A DNA stretch of 64,000 nt from Simmondsia chinensis (Eukaryota > Streptophyta > Magnoliopsida > Caryophyllales > Simmondsiaceae), in assembly GCA_018398585.1 (NCBI GenBank), contig JAGTTD010000005.1, positions 40,107,714-40,171,713 of the forward strand, read 5' to 3'. Under the pieces are notes generated by a model that worked only from the letters and a program-made list of their open reading frames with translations, had not been told where the DNA came from and did not search any database. Below, one piece after another: positions 1-10,984 of this stretch (the stretch's first letter is position 1; the number at the start of each line of letters is the position of its first letter). Position numbers and translations under genes: made by a program.

Positions 1-615
1 ATAATCTCATCTCATAAACATTCTAATCATCAAAGTAAATCTCATAACTAGTTGACAATAAGGGTCACAAACAATCTTATACTCATTTATGCCTTCAAAA
101 ATGTAGCTAATTTAAGCCAAATGAAGCTTTAAAGGACAAACAGAAGCTCGCTCTCATCTGCCATCCCCAAACCCAAACCTTGCATTGTCCTCAATGCAAA
201 TCGACAAAAATAAATTCAAGCAAGGAAAGGAAAGAGACGACCTGAGGTGTGACATATTCAGCGACATGCGGTAAGCAAATCCAAAGAAGAAAGATAGAGG
301 TAGCAAGCTGCAATCGAAGACATAGAAAACAGGATACTAAACAAACATGTTAGGAGTTTTATAAATAAAGAACGTACAAATGTTTAGTAAAAGTGAAACA
401 AAGCTATCATAGGAGGGATAATAAATAGATCTACAATTAAAAGAGAGTTCATGCTAAAAAAAAATAACAGTAATAAACATACTTGCATTTTTTTTTTTTT
501 TTTTGGATCAACAAAGACTACAAGTTTTTTATTACTAAATAGAACTATTACAAAACAGTAAACAGAAAGCAGCAGCTCGATTTCAAGTTCAAAAAAATAT
601 ATATACTTAAATCAA
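1..615. other. intergenic, 3' flank of the oxidase gene
   Basis: No coding signal was recognised. The stretch is AT-rich and contains a 17-T run at 488-504. It includes the presumed 3' UTR of the minus-strand gene that ends at 616. Confidence 0.5.
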
Positions 616-1860
616 TCAAGATAGCCCAACTTGCTCAGCAAAATCCTTGACGTTGCCCTTGGGGTTTTTGTGGAACCTTGAGAAGCTAAAGTAGTGCAAG
701 TCCAAGCCAGGCGCAACCCCATCCAGGACCATGTCAACCAACACTCTTCCCACCACTGGCCCCATCTTGAAACCATGGCCTGAAAATCCACCAGCCACCA
801 CCACATCCTTCCCCAACTCCCCTTCCATGAAGTCTATCACGAAGTCCTCATCCGGTGTCATGGAGTACATGCACGATTGGTTTACCACTGGCCCGTTTGG
901 ATCCACCCTCCCTCCAAACCTCTCCCTCACCCACTCCCTCAAAGCCTCAAGGCCCACCCCTCCTGCTTCTCCCCAAACCCTATTATCAGGGTCGCAGGTC
1001 TTGCCCCCGTGCACCGCTACCTTTATCAAACCCGGATACTCCAAGGCAGGTGTGCCGTATACATTCGGGCACCCGTAGCTAACAAATGACGGAAAACTCC
1101 CTTCTATTGAATAATCCCTTTCGTACCCTTGCTCGATCCTCCAGTAGCTTATGGTGGTCGTCAGGGGCTGAATGGGTATTGTGCGACCCGTGACCCTCTC
1201 CACCAGCTTCCCAGTCCACGCTCCCGCAGTCACCACGCATTTCCGACAATAGAAATTTTGCCCTTTGCTTGTGCGTACTAGAATGGCGCCTTCTTTGCGG
1301 TCGGTCCTTTGGATGTCACTGACCTGGGTGTTGTCCTTGAGGACAGCACCGTTTTGGAGCGCTAGGGAGTGGAACATGGAAACGGCCTTGGTGGGCTTGA
1401 TGACGCCGGCAGGTTCGCTGACCAACGCGATCCAGTCCTCCGGGATGGCAACCCTACCGGAGAACTCCTTGGCCAGGGCGTGATGATCGAGGACCAGGAA
1501 ACGGAAGCCATGGGAGCGGCAGGATTGGATGACGGACTGTAGGGCGAGGTCATCATGTCGGCCGATGTCAAGCTGGGTGGTGGAGTACAGGACGCGGTAA
1601 CCAATCTGGGACTGGGCCTGCTCCCAGAGACGAAAGGACTCCAACACCATGGGGGTGTAGTAATGCTCGGGATAGGTGGCGCGTATGGTGCGAGACTCAC
1701 CGTGGGAGGAACCGCGGTGGTGGAGGAAGTCAAATTGCTCTAAGAGGAGGACTCTGCAGCCTCTCTTGGCTGCGTAATAGGCGGAGCAGCTGCCCATGAT
1801 ACCACCCCCTACTACAATCACATCGAATAATGTTGCCTCGCTTTGTCCACAGCCTTCCAT
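616..1860 (-). CDS. Sarcosine oxidase-like flavoprotein (MSOX/NMTO family)
   Basis: Single open frame of 414 codons with no intron. An upstream in-frame GTG at 1869 would add three residues, but the first ATG is at 1858-1860 and is taken as the start. The protein opens with a Rossmann dinucleotide fold, VIVVGGGIMGS (GxGxxG near residues 18-23), followed by an acidic strand end (LLLEQ) that should bind the FAD ribose. A cysteine near residue 330 in NQSCMYSMTPDED matches the position where monomeric sarcosine oxidases attach FAD covalently (family knowledge). Length is close to the usual 390-420 residues. The family oxidatively demethylates sarcosine or N-methyl amino acids, or oxidises pipecolate, producing H2O2. 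Plant and animal members are generally peroxisomal, but the C-terminus here is VGLS, not a canonical SKL-type signal. Substrate cannot be decided from sequence. Confidence 0.9.
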   Translation of the reverse strand: MEGCGQSEATLFDVIVVGGGIMGSCSAYYAAKRGCRVLLLEQFDFLHHRGSSHGESRTIRATYPEHYYTPMVLESFRLWEQAQSQIGYRVLYSTTQLDIGRHDDLALQSVIQSCRSHGFRFLVLDHHALAKEFSGRVAIPEDWIALVSEPAGVIKPTKAVSMFHSLALQNGAVLKDNTQVSDIQRTDRKEGAILVRTSKGQNFYCRKCVVTAGAWTGKLVERVTGRTIPIQPLTTTISYWRIEQGYERDYSIEGSFPSFVSYGCPNVYGTPALEYPGLIKVAVHGGKTCDPDNRVWGEAGGVGLEALREWVRERFGGRVDPNGPVVNQSCMYSMTPDEDFVIDFMEGELGKDVVVAGGFSGHGFKMGPVVGRVLVDMVLDGVAPGLDLHYFSFSRFHKNPKGNVKDFAEQVGLS

Positions 1861-2159
1861 CGCAACCACTTATCAACAACTTCTATTCGATGCTGCCCTG
1901 CCCTCTCAGTTTCACTGTATCCTCGGCAAACACCGATCTAGATTAACAAGAGGGTTAGAGAAAGATGCGAATTCAGAGAACCCAACCTTTTAATTTACTG
2001 ACCTTGGGGATGGGAGGTGGTGTTGCCTCTTTGTATCCTCGCTTTCTCTCTGCTGTCTTTCTCCTCCCTACAGCCCCCTCTCCTGATTTCTTTTCCTTGT
2101 TTTTTTCAGCAGACCCACTTTCTCTCTCTTTTAACTCCTTTCATTTTCATTTTTCTTTT

Positions 2160-2195
<36 letters not shown>

Positions 2196-2388
2196 CTAAA
2201 TAAAATATATAAACAACGGACAACGGACAGTCACGGGTGGTAGAAATGGCCCGTCTTCACGTCAATCCAGTCTGTACACTTCAGCTAATGATCTTTAAAA
2301 AAAAAAATTCTGCTCAACCGCATACTACCATAGCCGTCCAACAACAGGATTGAAGACGAACTGAGATCAAGACGGAGAAGAAACGATG
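1861..2388. promoter_or_regulatory. upstream region of the oxidase gene with long pyrimidine tract
   Basis: This is the 5' flank of the minus-strand oxidase gene. It is strongly pyrimidine-rich on the plus strand (2040-2190), ending in an uninterrupted 27-T run at 2163-2189, so the gene's own strand is purine/poly-A rich. No confident TATA box was assigned. Confidence 0.4.
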
Positions 2389-2389
2389 C

Positions 2390-2822
2390 AAAAAGTTTTG
2401 CGCTTCTCTGTTGGGGTCTTTGAAAGGATAGGAACTCGGCTATCTTCAGGGGTGAGAAGTCCCTCCCGGTCCAGACAGTCGATAGGGTTCGAACCATGTG
2501 TCTGGAGTGGGAGTGCAGGAACAGACTTGATTTTTTCGATTGCTCCTCTACTAGGGAGGCTACCAAGAGCAAAGTTATGAATACATGGGTTATCTAGGTC
2601 CCCCTGGAAGAGGGTTGGTGGAAGGTGAACTTCGATGGGTCCAAACGTGGGTCTGAAGCTGCTGTTAGATTCATCATCCGAAACCATAGAGGAGAGATTA
2701 TTGCGAGTGGCTCTAGAAGACTGGGTAATGCCCCATTCATTCTGGCTGAAGCGTTGGCTGTTGGGGATGGAATCTTAGAGGCTGTTCAGAGGGGTGCTTC
2801 TCGTGTTATTTTGGAAAGAGAT
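2390..2822 (+). pseudogene. LINE ORF2 C-terminus with RNase H (RVT_3) domain, 5' part
   Basis: The plus strand encodes the linker and RNase H-like domain typical of plant LINE ORF2 or RVT_3 proteins: a CWGL-stop-KDRN-IFRGE stretch from about 2396, then WWKVNFDGSKRG near 2615 and a domain running to VILERD at 2822. The TGA after CWGL replaces the tryptophan usual at that place, so the copy is dead. The frame is cut at the GAGAT target site by Copia-1 and resumes at 7652. Reading across the insertion joins LERD to NLVVIK, the normal continuation of the domain. Confidence 0.8.
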
Positions 2823-3116
2823 TGTTGAATAAAAGTTATGTTTTGCATGGGTTTTTAGGAGTCAGATATCTTGTCCTAGTCTTTAGGCTTTTGTTAGTTT
2901 GTTTATTGTTGGAGTGATATTATGCTGATTTTGAAGAGTTAGCTTTGGAGTTAAGTTGCTATTTTATTGTTTTTCATTTAATGTACTGCCTATTTAAAGG
3001 TTACTTGTTATGCATTTGAAATACAAGTTCATAAGTATTTTCTTCCAACAATCTGCTTTGTTCTTCTTCCTTCACTGTTAAATTTATTTTTCTTCATCTA
3101 TCATTTCCTTCCAACA
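2823..3116 (+). repeat. Copia-1 5' LTR
   Basis: Begins TGTTGAATAAAAG and ends TTCCTTCCAACA (TG...CA). It is nearly identical to 7352-7646 and is preceded by target duplication GAGAT. Confidence 0.95.
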
Positions 3117-3117
3117 G

Positions 3118-3130
3118 TGGTATCAGAGGC
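3118..3130 (+). promoter_or_regulatory. Copia-1 primer binding site
   Basis: TGGTATCAGAGGC begins one base after the 5' LTR. This is the usual plant Copia site complementary to the 3' end of initiator methionyl-tRNA. Confidence 0.9.
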
Positions 3131-3206
3131 AAGTTAGTGAAAAGTGAGTGAGTGAGAGATAGTGCAGTAGCAACACTTCTTTATCATTGCAGCAGCAATT
3201 CAATAC

Positions 3207-5276
3207 ATGGCTTCTGAAAATTTTGTGCAGCCATCTATTCCTCGCTTTGATGGTCACTATGACCATTGGAGCATGTTAATGGAGAACTTCCTGAGGTCCA
3301 AAGAATATTGGCAGGTAGTTGATGGTGAAGTACCAGAACCAGAGGCTGGTACTGTATTGTCGGAGATGCGGAGGACAGAAATCGAAGGAATGAAGCTAAA
3401 GGATTTGAAGGCAAAGAACTACCTTTTCCAGGCAATTGATCGTTCTATCTTGGAAACCATTCTCATCAAAGAAACTTTCAAGCGAATTTGGGATTCCATG
3501 AAGAAGAAATATCAGGGATCAACAAGGGCCAGAAGGCAACAGCTTCAAGCACTTCGTTCGGAGTTTGAAACACTTCGGATGAATACAGAAGAGTCAGTTT
3601 CTGCCTTTTTCTCGAGAACCATGGCAATTGTCAACAAGATACGCGTCAATGGAGAAAAGATTAAGGATGTGACAGTGATTGAGAAAATTCTTTGGTCGAT
3701 GACGCCGAAGTTTAACTATGTGGTTTGCTCAATTGAAGAATCCAATGACCTTGATGAACTTTCAATTTATGAACTGCAAGGTTCTTTGTTAGTTCATGAA
3801 CAAAAAATGGTTGATCAAGATAGAGAAGAGCAAGCACTACAAGCTGTCATCAACAATTCGTCTTCGACGTCAAACAAAGGAGATCGAGAAAGAGGAAGAG
3901 GAAACAAGCATCACAAAAATTCACACCAAAAATCTGACGATGTTCAGGTTAATGATTCTCATTGGAGAGGAAGAGGACGTGGTCGTGGACGTGGTGGTCA
4001 CTATTCAGCATGTCATAGACCTAACAAATCTAATATAGAGTGCTATAGATGCCACAGGTATGGTCATTATCAGTCAGAATGTCGAACGAAATTACCTGAA
4101 AAGGGTGTTGGACAAGCTAACTTTGCAGAAAAGGGAGCAGAAGAGGAAGAAGTGTCTCCATTGATGGTTTGTCATGCTCAGGAAGACACCCACAAGAACG
4201 TGTGGTACCTAGACACCGGCTACAGCAACCATATGTGTGGAGACAAATCTGCATTCTCTAATTTGGATGAATCATTCCGCGATAGTGTGAAGTTTGGTGA
4301 TAATTCCAAAGTCTCCGTAATGGGAAAAGGACAGGTATCAATCCAAACAAAAAGGAATTTAGTTCAAACTATCTCTAATGTCCTTTTTGTTCCAAATTTG
4401 AGAACAAATTTGCTTAGTGTTGGTCAGCTTCAAGAAAGGGGATATGAAATCTCTATTAAAGATGGTGTTTGCAGAATTAAGGATGAAAAATTGGGCTTAA
4501 TAGCTCAAGTAAACATAACAGCCAATCGTATGTTTCCGTTGTATCTCCACAACGCTGCTCATTCATGCCTTTCTGCAACAATGAAGGAGGAGGCTTGGTT
4601 ATGGCATTTTCGCTACGGCCATCTGAATTTTGGTGGGCTGAAAATTCTACAACATAAAAATATGGTGATAGGTCTTCCTCAAATTACAATACCCTCTCAA
4701 GTTGGTGAAGAATGTGTTGTTAGCAAACAACATCGCAATCAATTTCCGCAAGGGAAATCATGGAGAGCAAAGCAGGCTTTGGAGCTGATACATTCCGACA
4801 TTTGCGGGCCGATTAACCCAACTTCTAATGGAGGTAAAAGATACTTTATTACCTTCATTGATGATTATAGTCGGAAGATTTGGGTATATTTTTTACAAGA
4901 GAAGTCCGAAGCTTTTACAGTTTTCAAGAATTATAAAGCCCTTGTTGAGAAAGAAGTGGGCATTTCAATAAGAGTTCTTCATACTGATCGTGGTGGAGAA
5001 TACAACTCACATGAATTTGTAAATTTTTGTGAGACTCATGGAATTAAAAGGCAACTTACAATAGCGTATACACCTCAACAAAACGGTGTTTGCGAGAGGA
5101 AGAATCGCACAATTCTGAATATGGTGCGAAGCCTTTTATCAAGGAGTAGCATTGCAAAAAGTTTCTGGCCTGAAGCAGTTCAATGGAGCATTCATATATT
5201 GAATAGAAGTCCGACATTGGCTGTTCAAAATATGACACCTAAAGAAGCTTGGAGCGGGGCGAAGACCAGCTGTTGA
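3207..5276 (+). pseudogene. Copia-1 gag-protease-integrase part of polyprotein
   Basis: 689 codons from ATG 3207. In order: a gag/UBN2-type N-terminal region (PRFDGHYDHWSMLMENFL), a CCHC zinc knuckle (CYRCHRYGHYQSEC, about residue 276), aspartic protease motif WYLDTGYSNHMCG (about residue 336), the pre-integrase domain LWHFRYGHLNF, and the integrase core with the three acidic residues in HSDICGP, HTDRGGEY and CERKNR. The frame ends at a TGA reached after a one-base gain in the GGGG run at 5256-5259. Downstream coding resumes in another frame. An unbroken Copia polyprotein would continue into RT, so this copy cannot make it without frameshifting. Confidence 0.9.
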
Positions 5277-5277
5277 T

Positions 5278-7284
5278 CACTTCAGAATTTTTGGTTGTTG
5301 TGCATATGCTCATATTCCTTATATGAAGAGGAGGAAGCTTGATGATAAGGGAGAAAAATGCATTTTTCTTGGTGTCAATGGTCAATCAAAGGCTTATAAG
5401 CTATATAATCCTAACACTAAGAAAATTGTTATTAGTCGCGATGTCGTTTTTTACGAAGAACAAACCTGGCCTTGGAATGAGAACAATGGTGGAGCAGGAC
5501 AACAAATACCTGCAAACTTTGATGCTGATGAGGATGATGAGAACATGCAGCAGCGTGTACAGCAGCAAATTGATGCACAAATTGGTCCACTATGTGACCA
5601 AAGCTCACCTACAGTATCAGCTGATGACGAACAACAGTTAAAACGCACTAGGAGAAGACCCGCATGGATGACTGATTATGAGGTAACTGGAATTGATCAA
5701 TCTGAAGACCCACTTACACATTTTGCTTTATTTTCAGATTGTGACCCTATAGTCTTTGAAGAAGCTGTTAAAAATTCTAAATGGCGGAAGGCAATGGATG
5801 ATGAAATAGCAGCTATTGAAAAGAACAACACCTGGGAGTTGACTAATTTTCCAAAAGGGCACAAGACAATTGGTGTCAAGTGGGTTTACAAGACAAAATT
5901 GAAGGAAAATGGTGAAGTTGACAAATACAGGGCACGCTTAGTAGCTAAAGGCTACAAACAAGAATTTAGAGTTGATTACAAAAAGGTTTTTGCTCCTGTT
6001 GCAAGACATGATACAATTAGATTAGTCATTGCGTTGGCAGCACAAAATACATGGCCCATCTTTCAATTAGATGTGAAATCGGCATTCTTGCATGGAGACT
6101 TGGAAGAACAGGTATTTATTGATCAACCTCCTGGTTATGTCAGGATTGGAGATGAGCATAAAGTGTATAAATTAAAAAAGGCTCTATATGGATTAAAACA
6201 AGCCCCACGGGCTTGGTATAGTCGAATTGATGCATATTTTTTAAAGGAAGGTTTTCAAAAATGTCCATATGAGCATACACTTTATGTCAAGATTGGAGAT
6301 GGAGGGAAACTACTCATTGTGTGCTTATATGTAGATGATCTTATATTCACTGGAAATGATGGTGCCATGTTTGAAAAATTTAAAGAATTCATGATGGCTG
6401 AATTTGATATGTCTGATCTAGGAAAGATGCGTTATTTTCTTGGTATTGAAGTGGTGCAAACTGCTGCTGGGATTTTTATTTCTCAAAAAAAATATGTTCG
6501 AGATATACTAGACAAGTTTCATATGAAAAATTGCAATTCTGTGAGTATACCAACTGAGTTTGGGTTGAAGCTACATAAAGATCACGCAGGAAAAAGAGTT
6601 AATAGCACACTTTATAAGCAGATTGTTGGAAGTTTGATGTACTTAACAGCAACAAGACCAGATATAATGTATTCTGTGAGTTTGATTAGCAGATACAAGG
6701 AGAATCCAACAGAGAAGCACCTTCTAGCTGCCAAGAGGATCCTTCGGTACTTGCAAGGTACTATTCAATTTGCGTTGTTCTACAAGAAGAAAGAAAAGTC
6801 ATATTTGGTTGGCTTCACAAATAGTGATTATGTTGGGGATCTAGATGACAGAAAGAGCACTTCAGGATTTGTTTTTATGTTGGGTTTAGGACCTGTTTCA
6901 TGGTCATCAAAGAAGCAGTCAATTGTCACTTTGTCCACAACAGAAGCTGAATTTGTTACTGCAACTGCATGGGCATGTCAAGCTATATGGTTGAAAAGGA
7001 TTCTTGAAGAGCTAAGTTATAGAAGGCAGGGGCCTACTGTAATTTACTGTGACAATAGTTCAACAATCAAACTCTCCAAGAATCCTGTTTTAAATGGAAG
7101 AAGTAAGCACATAGATGTGAAATATCATTTTCTAAGAGACCTGACAAGAAATGGAACAATTGATCTCATTCACTGCAGTAGCAAAGATCAGGTTGCAGAT
7201 TTATTCACGAAGCCCCTCAAAGCACCTATGTTTCTGAAGCTCAGAAAGTTGTTGGGTATTTGTACCTTGGATGATCATATTTGA
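5278..7284 (+). pseudogene. Copia-1 reverse transcriptase-RNase H part of polyprotein
   Basis: The shifted frame is already open before the first ATG at 5323: residues of type VDHFRIFGC are encoded directly after the lesion. It holds the RVT_2 reverse transcriptase (WVYKTKLKENG, QLDVKSAFLHGDL, catalytic YVDD in CLYVDDLIFTGN) and an RNase H domain ending in VADLFTKPLKAPMF, the usual Copia C-terminus. The stop TGA is at 7282-7284, about 55 bp before the polypurine tract. Catalytic residues are kept. The only obvious lesion is the frameshift that separates it from the upstream half. Confidence 0.9.
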
Positions 7285-7351
7285 GGGAAGGTGCAATGAA
7301 GATTACTTGTATTAAACTGAATGTTTAATAACATTAGTTTAAGGGAGGGAT

Positions 7352-7646
7352 TGTTGAATAAAAGTTATGTTTTGCATGGGTTTTTAGGAGTCAGTTATCT
7401 TGTCCTAGTTTTTAGGCTTTTGTTAGTTTGTTTATTGTTGGAGTGATATTATGCTGATTTTTAGGAGTTAGCTTTGGAGTTAAGTTGCCATTTTTTTTGT
7501 TTTTTAGTTAATGTACTGCGTATTTAAAGGCTACTTGTTATTCATTTGAAATACAAGTTCATAAGTATTTTCTTCCAACAATCTGCTTTGTTCTTCTTCC
7601 TTCACTGTTAAATTTATTTTTCTTCATCTATCATTTCCTTCCAACA
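7352..7646 (+). repeat. Copia-1 3' LTR
   Basis: Matches 2823-3116 with about twelve differences and a small indel. It follows the polypurine tract and ends at CCAACA, then GAGAT. Confidence 0.95.
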
Positions 7647-7651
7647 GAGAT

Positions 7652-7975
7652 AACCTGGTGGTGATCAAAACCCTTTAGGGCAGGTTTACTTGCCCTAGTG
7701 AGATCTGTGCCACCATGTAGGATATTTGGTTAATTTGTCAAAGTCTGTAGGTTTTCTCTTTCTCTCATGTGTATAGAGAAGCTAACAGGTCTGCGGACTT
7801 TGTGGCATGTGAGGGCTACAAGCGATCGGATTTTCTAGTCGAAAGTTTGGATCATTCTAACACCCTCATCCTTATTTTCTGTTCTGAAGCTTCAGGCCGT
7901 CCCCTGCTTAGAAGGGGATCTGAAATTGATTCTTTTGTCCTTACCATTCCAAAAAAAAATAAAAATAAATAAAGA
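7652..7975 (+). pseudogene. LINE ORF2 RNase H domain, 3' part and tail
   Basis: Continuation of the relic at 2390-2822. It reads DNLVVIKTL, a stop, further degenerate codons, and then HVYREANRSADFVA-like residues (VYREANRSADFVACEG), the conserved end of RVT_3 RNase H domains. A short A-rich stretch (about 7950-8003) follows and may be the old LINE poly(A) tail. Confidence 0.7.
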
Positions 7976-8625
7976 GTGTAAGAGGGGAAAAAAAAAAAAA
8001 AAAAACCTTCTTATTACACGTAGATTAATTCATTAGTGTTAAATTTCAACGATAAGACTTTATATTTTTTTTTAGCAGTGTTGAAAGGGAACCACGGGAT
8101 TGACATGTCACTCAAAAGAAAAGGAAGAGTGTTTTTTACTTTATTTGCACCTATTATTTATATGTTTGTACATATTAAATATTTTTAGTTTTGTTAATTT
8201 TCGTTATTCATCTTTTATTTTGTTTAAAATGGTCGATAATATTATTTTTTATAAAATTAATCTCTTATCTTGTAATTAAAATTAAGTAAAAATTAAAAGA
8301 CAATAAGCCATTTTTAATAATAAAATATAACTATATGTTTGTATATTTTGGTTGCATTTGATTTAAGGAAATAAACTTGAACAAGAAGAATTCATCAAAG
8401 CTAGGGGCAAATTAAATTTGAATTGTACGGGATTGACCTCACCCAATTATTCATTGTATATTTTTGGCCTTTTTAGTGTATTTGGCTTTGATCTGTAATT
8501 AGCATGTATCTTACACGTTCTCCAATGAAGGGCACTTCCGCAATTTTTATATTTTTGTTCGTAGAAATTGGGTCAGAGTAATGCAAGACACTTCTACGAT
8601 GCCTTATCTTGCAAGATTGGCAGTC
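7976..8625. other. AT-rich intergenic, nothing recognised
   Basis: A-run at about 7988-8005, then AT-rich sequence without an identifiable gene or repeat. Short open stretches exist around 8500-8625 and again after the Gypsy insertion at 11807, but I do not recognise them. Confidence 0.4.
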
Positions 8626-8630
8626 GAGAA

Positions 8631-8932
8631 TGATGAAGAATAGAAATGTAAAATTCAAATCGAGCACGTCAAATTCAAATAATAAACTCGGAATCCATCA
8701 AAAGAGAAAAATAACTAGCGTTTTGTATTCTAAAATTAATGAATGAATCAAAAAATAACTATAGTGAATATTTATAGGCAAACTACAAACCTTAAAAAGT
8801 AAAAATACAAAAATACCCTAAAAGATGAAATTATGAAAGGTGCCCCTAAAATGAGAAATTACAAAAATAACCGTTTGAATTTTTGGCGGTCCAGTTGCTC
8901 TATAAATTCTTCGGCTACTCATCTTACATTTG
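8631..8932 (-). repeat. Gypsy 3' LTR
   Basis: Aligns over its length with 11522-11801, sharing blocks such as ATTCTAAAATT and CCCTAAAATGAGA. Its inner end is mutated (TTACATTTG instead of CTACATCA). It carries an extra duplication of about 20 bp near 8655. Confidence 0.85.
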
Positions 8933-8934
8933 TC

Positions 8935-9330
8935 ACCTCCACTTGAAAATAACTCGACCCCCGAGTTAATAGTAGAGCAGTGGCTCGGAAGGGTGATAGT
9001 CGTACAAATCTGTCACATCAAAAATTTTGGATATTCCCATGCTCTCTTTTAGCTCCACCAAGTAGGCATTGTCACTAATCCTCTTCAGAATTTTGAATGG
9101 ACCATACTTTTATTCGTTTGAGCTTGTTGTACGTCCCCACGTGAAATCTTTCCTTGCGCATATATACCATTACCATATCACCTTCTTGAAAGAGCTTCTC
9201 CCGTCGATGCTTGTTAGCGGTGGCCTTGTACTTAACATTCCTCTTTTCCATCTTATGTCGAACATTGGCCTATACAGCTTGGACCTTTCTGTGAAACTTT
9301 AAGGTCCTTCTCAAACTCATAATTAAAAGT
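8935..9330 (-). pseudogene. Gypsy integrase C-terminal end (relic)
   Basis: The minus strand encodes KRREKLFQEGDMVMVYMRKERF followed by [20 protein letters not shown] and [13 protein letters not shown] residues, the typical C-terminal part of plant Gypsy integrases, ending near the 3' LTR with a short acidic tail. The integrase catalytic core and RT that should precede it are absent. Frame is not continuous in the N-terminal part. Confidence 0.75.
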
Positions 9331-9462
9331 TGTGATGGACAAAAGTGAACGCCTTCCACTTTTGACGTGTCTAACTCATTCACTTTTGGTACCATAGCAG
9401 TCTTATGAACTCCCTAATTAAATACATACAAACTATCCCACCCCTTATGAGTGACATTTACA

Positions 9463-9807
9463 TCAAATTGCCAAGATCGCCCCTAACAACACATGACTTG
9501 CATCCAGGTCCACTACATCGCAGTGTATTACATCATAATAATACTTGCCAATAAAAATAGAAACGCGATAAAGTTTAGTTACCTTAACCTGTGGACCCTT
9601 CTTGATCCACTCGATGGAGTAAGGGATTGGGCATTTCTCTGTGGATAGCTTCAGGTGGTCCACTTGATAATTTGACACGAAATTCTCACAACTACCACTA
9701 TCTAAAACAAGGTCGCAGACCTTCTGGTTTATAGTACAATAACACCGAAAGATGTTGTACCGTTGCGAGGGAGATCCCTGCTTGGTACTATACATAATTC
9801 GCCCCAC
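9463..9807 (-). pseudogene. Gypsy aspartic protease domain (relic)
   Basis: 114-codon stretch with CDLVLDSGSCENFVSN, the retropepsin active site of Ty3-type elements (DSG), followed by a DVVDLDASHVLLG-type C-terminal motif. It lies directly downstream of gag on the minus strand, as expected. The RT domain should follow but does not. Confidence 0.8.
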
Positions 9808-9939
9808 AATACAACTGATCCTTTCTCCTTCCTCTTCAGCAATTCAACCCCATTGAGGAAATCAGACTCATCCTAGTTTTCTGGTATATCTTCTTCATCT
9901 TCCTCGTGTTCTATTAAGTTTACTACCTTTCGGCTCAGG

Positions 9940-10760
9940 CAAACGTTAGAGGTGTGCCTGGGTTGTCCACTTCAGTAACACTTTAGAGGTCCAGGTTTGG
10001 CATACAGGTTATGAGTTTTGGGTTGATCCCTATTTGTAACAGCTCTTGTTTGCGCGGTAGTATGTGCCAGTGCAGGTGATTTACTCTTAGCTAGTGACTG
10101 ATTGAATGATTCTGCAATATTGCTTTTATGAAATTCGACTTGTTTGTTTCTTTCCTGCAATTGAACCTTCAACGTCATATTTTATGCTTCATTCATAGTC
10201 CACAATACTTGCAATCTAATTCTGTCTTGAATTGACAACTTCAGCCCATTAATATATCATGAGACTCATTGAACCTCAGTTTCAGATAGGTTATTTCTCG
10301 CTGTTAAGTCTCAAAAATTCCATAGTATAATTAGCTATGGAGCGGTCACCTCGCGCACAGTTGTGATACATTTGGAACAGATGTTGCTTATAATATGGTG
10401 AGAGAAAACTTCCCCTCAACCGCTTACTCATTTTCCTTCAATTCCTCATTTTATATTTTCCCTTCCTGTCACAACTTTATTGCATCTGGTCCTACCAAAT
10501 TGAAGCAATACCCTTTCGTTTGTAAGCCACCAGTTTAACTCTCCAGTATCATATCAAAGAAATGTTCGACCTCCGAAAGGCAATCTAAAAAATCTTCAAT
10601 ATTTAAGTTGCCATTGAAGGTAAGTAACTCAGCTTTAATATGATAGCCACCTTCGTTCCGATTATAATGAGTGGGTGGGCTTCTCCTTCCATGCCCAACA
10701 CCTTTGAAAGCTTTATCTGAATCTGAAGAGTCACTATCACTAAGGTTTCATTGATTAGGA
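9940..10760 (-). pseudogene. Gypsy gag (heavily degraded)
   Basis: On the minus strand: residues [25 protein letters not shown] and SEVEHFFDM, the conserved retrotrans-gag start, then multiple stops, then a spacer leading to a damaged CCHC knuckle (KCY-stop-SGQPRHTSNVC near 9950-9985). There are too many stops to be functional. Confidence 0.7.
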
Positions 10761-10984
10761 GCACGACAAAAATTATGATTTGGGACTAAACAGCCTTGGG
10801 CAACTGCCTCACATGATTATCACCTGTAGGCCAGATAAGATTAGGGATGTTGTCAACGCTAAGAGCACGACGCGATAACTCTTGAAACTCAACAATCTCA
10901 CACCTCTGGTCTTCAGTGGTGATGCAACCCATTAATGGCTTGGCAGCTACTTGGCGGGTAAGACTTAGCGGCTGTACCCGGAGA

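Larger units (their letters stand above)
2823..7646 (+). mobile_element. Copia-1, complete LTR retrotransposon
   Basis: 4.8-kb element flanked by the 5-bp duplication GAGAT (2818-2822 and 7647-7651). It has two LTRs of about 295 bp, an initiator-Met-tRNA-type primer binding site, gag-protease-integrase-RT-RNase H in Ty1/Copia order, and a polypurine tract (AAGGGAGGGA, 7341-7350) just before the 3' LTR. By eye the LTRs differ at roughly a dozen positions, so the insertion is not recent. One frameshift near 5256-5259 splits the polyprotein. It sits inside a LINE RNase H domain. Confidence 0.95.

Noticed and set aside
731..1743. Plus-strand and other frames over the oxidase gene
   Set aside because: They are antisense or out-of-frame shadows of the flavoenzyme frame, without domain signal.
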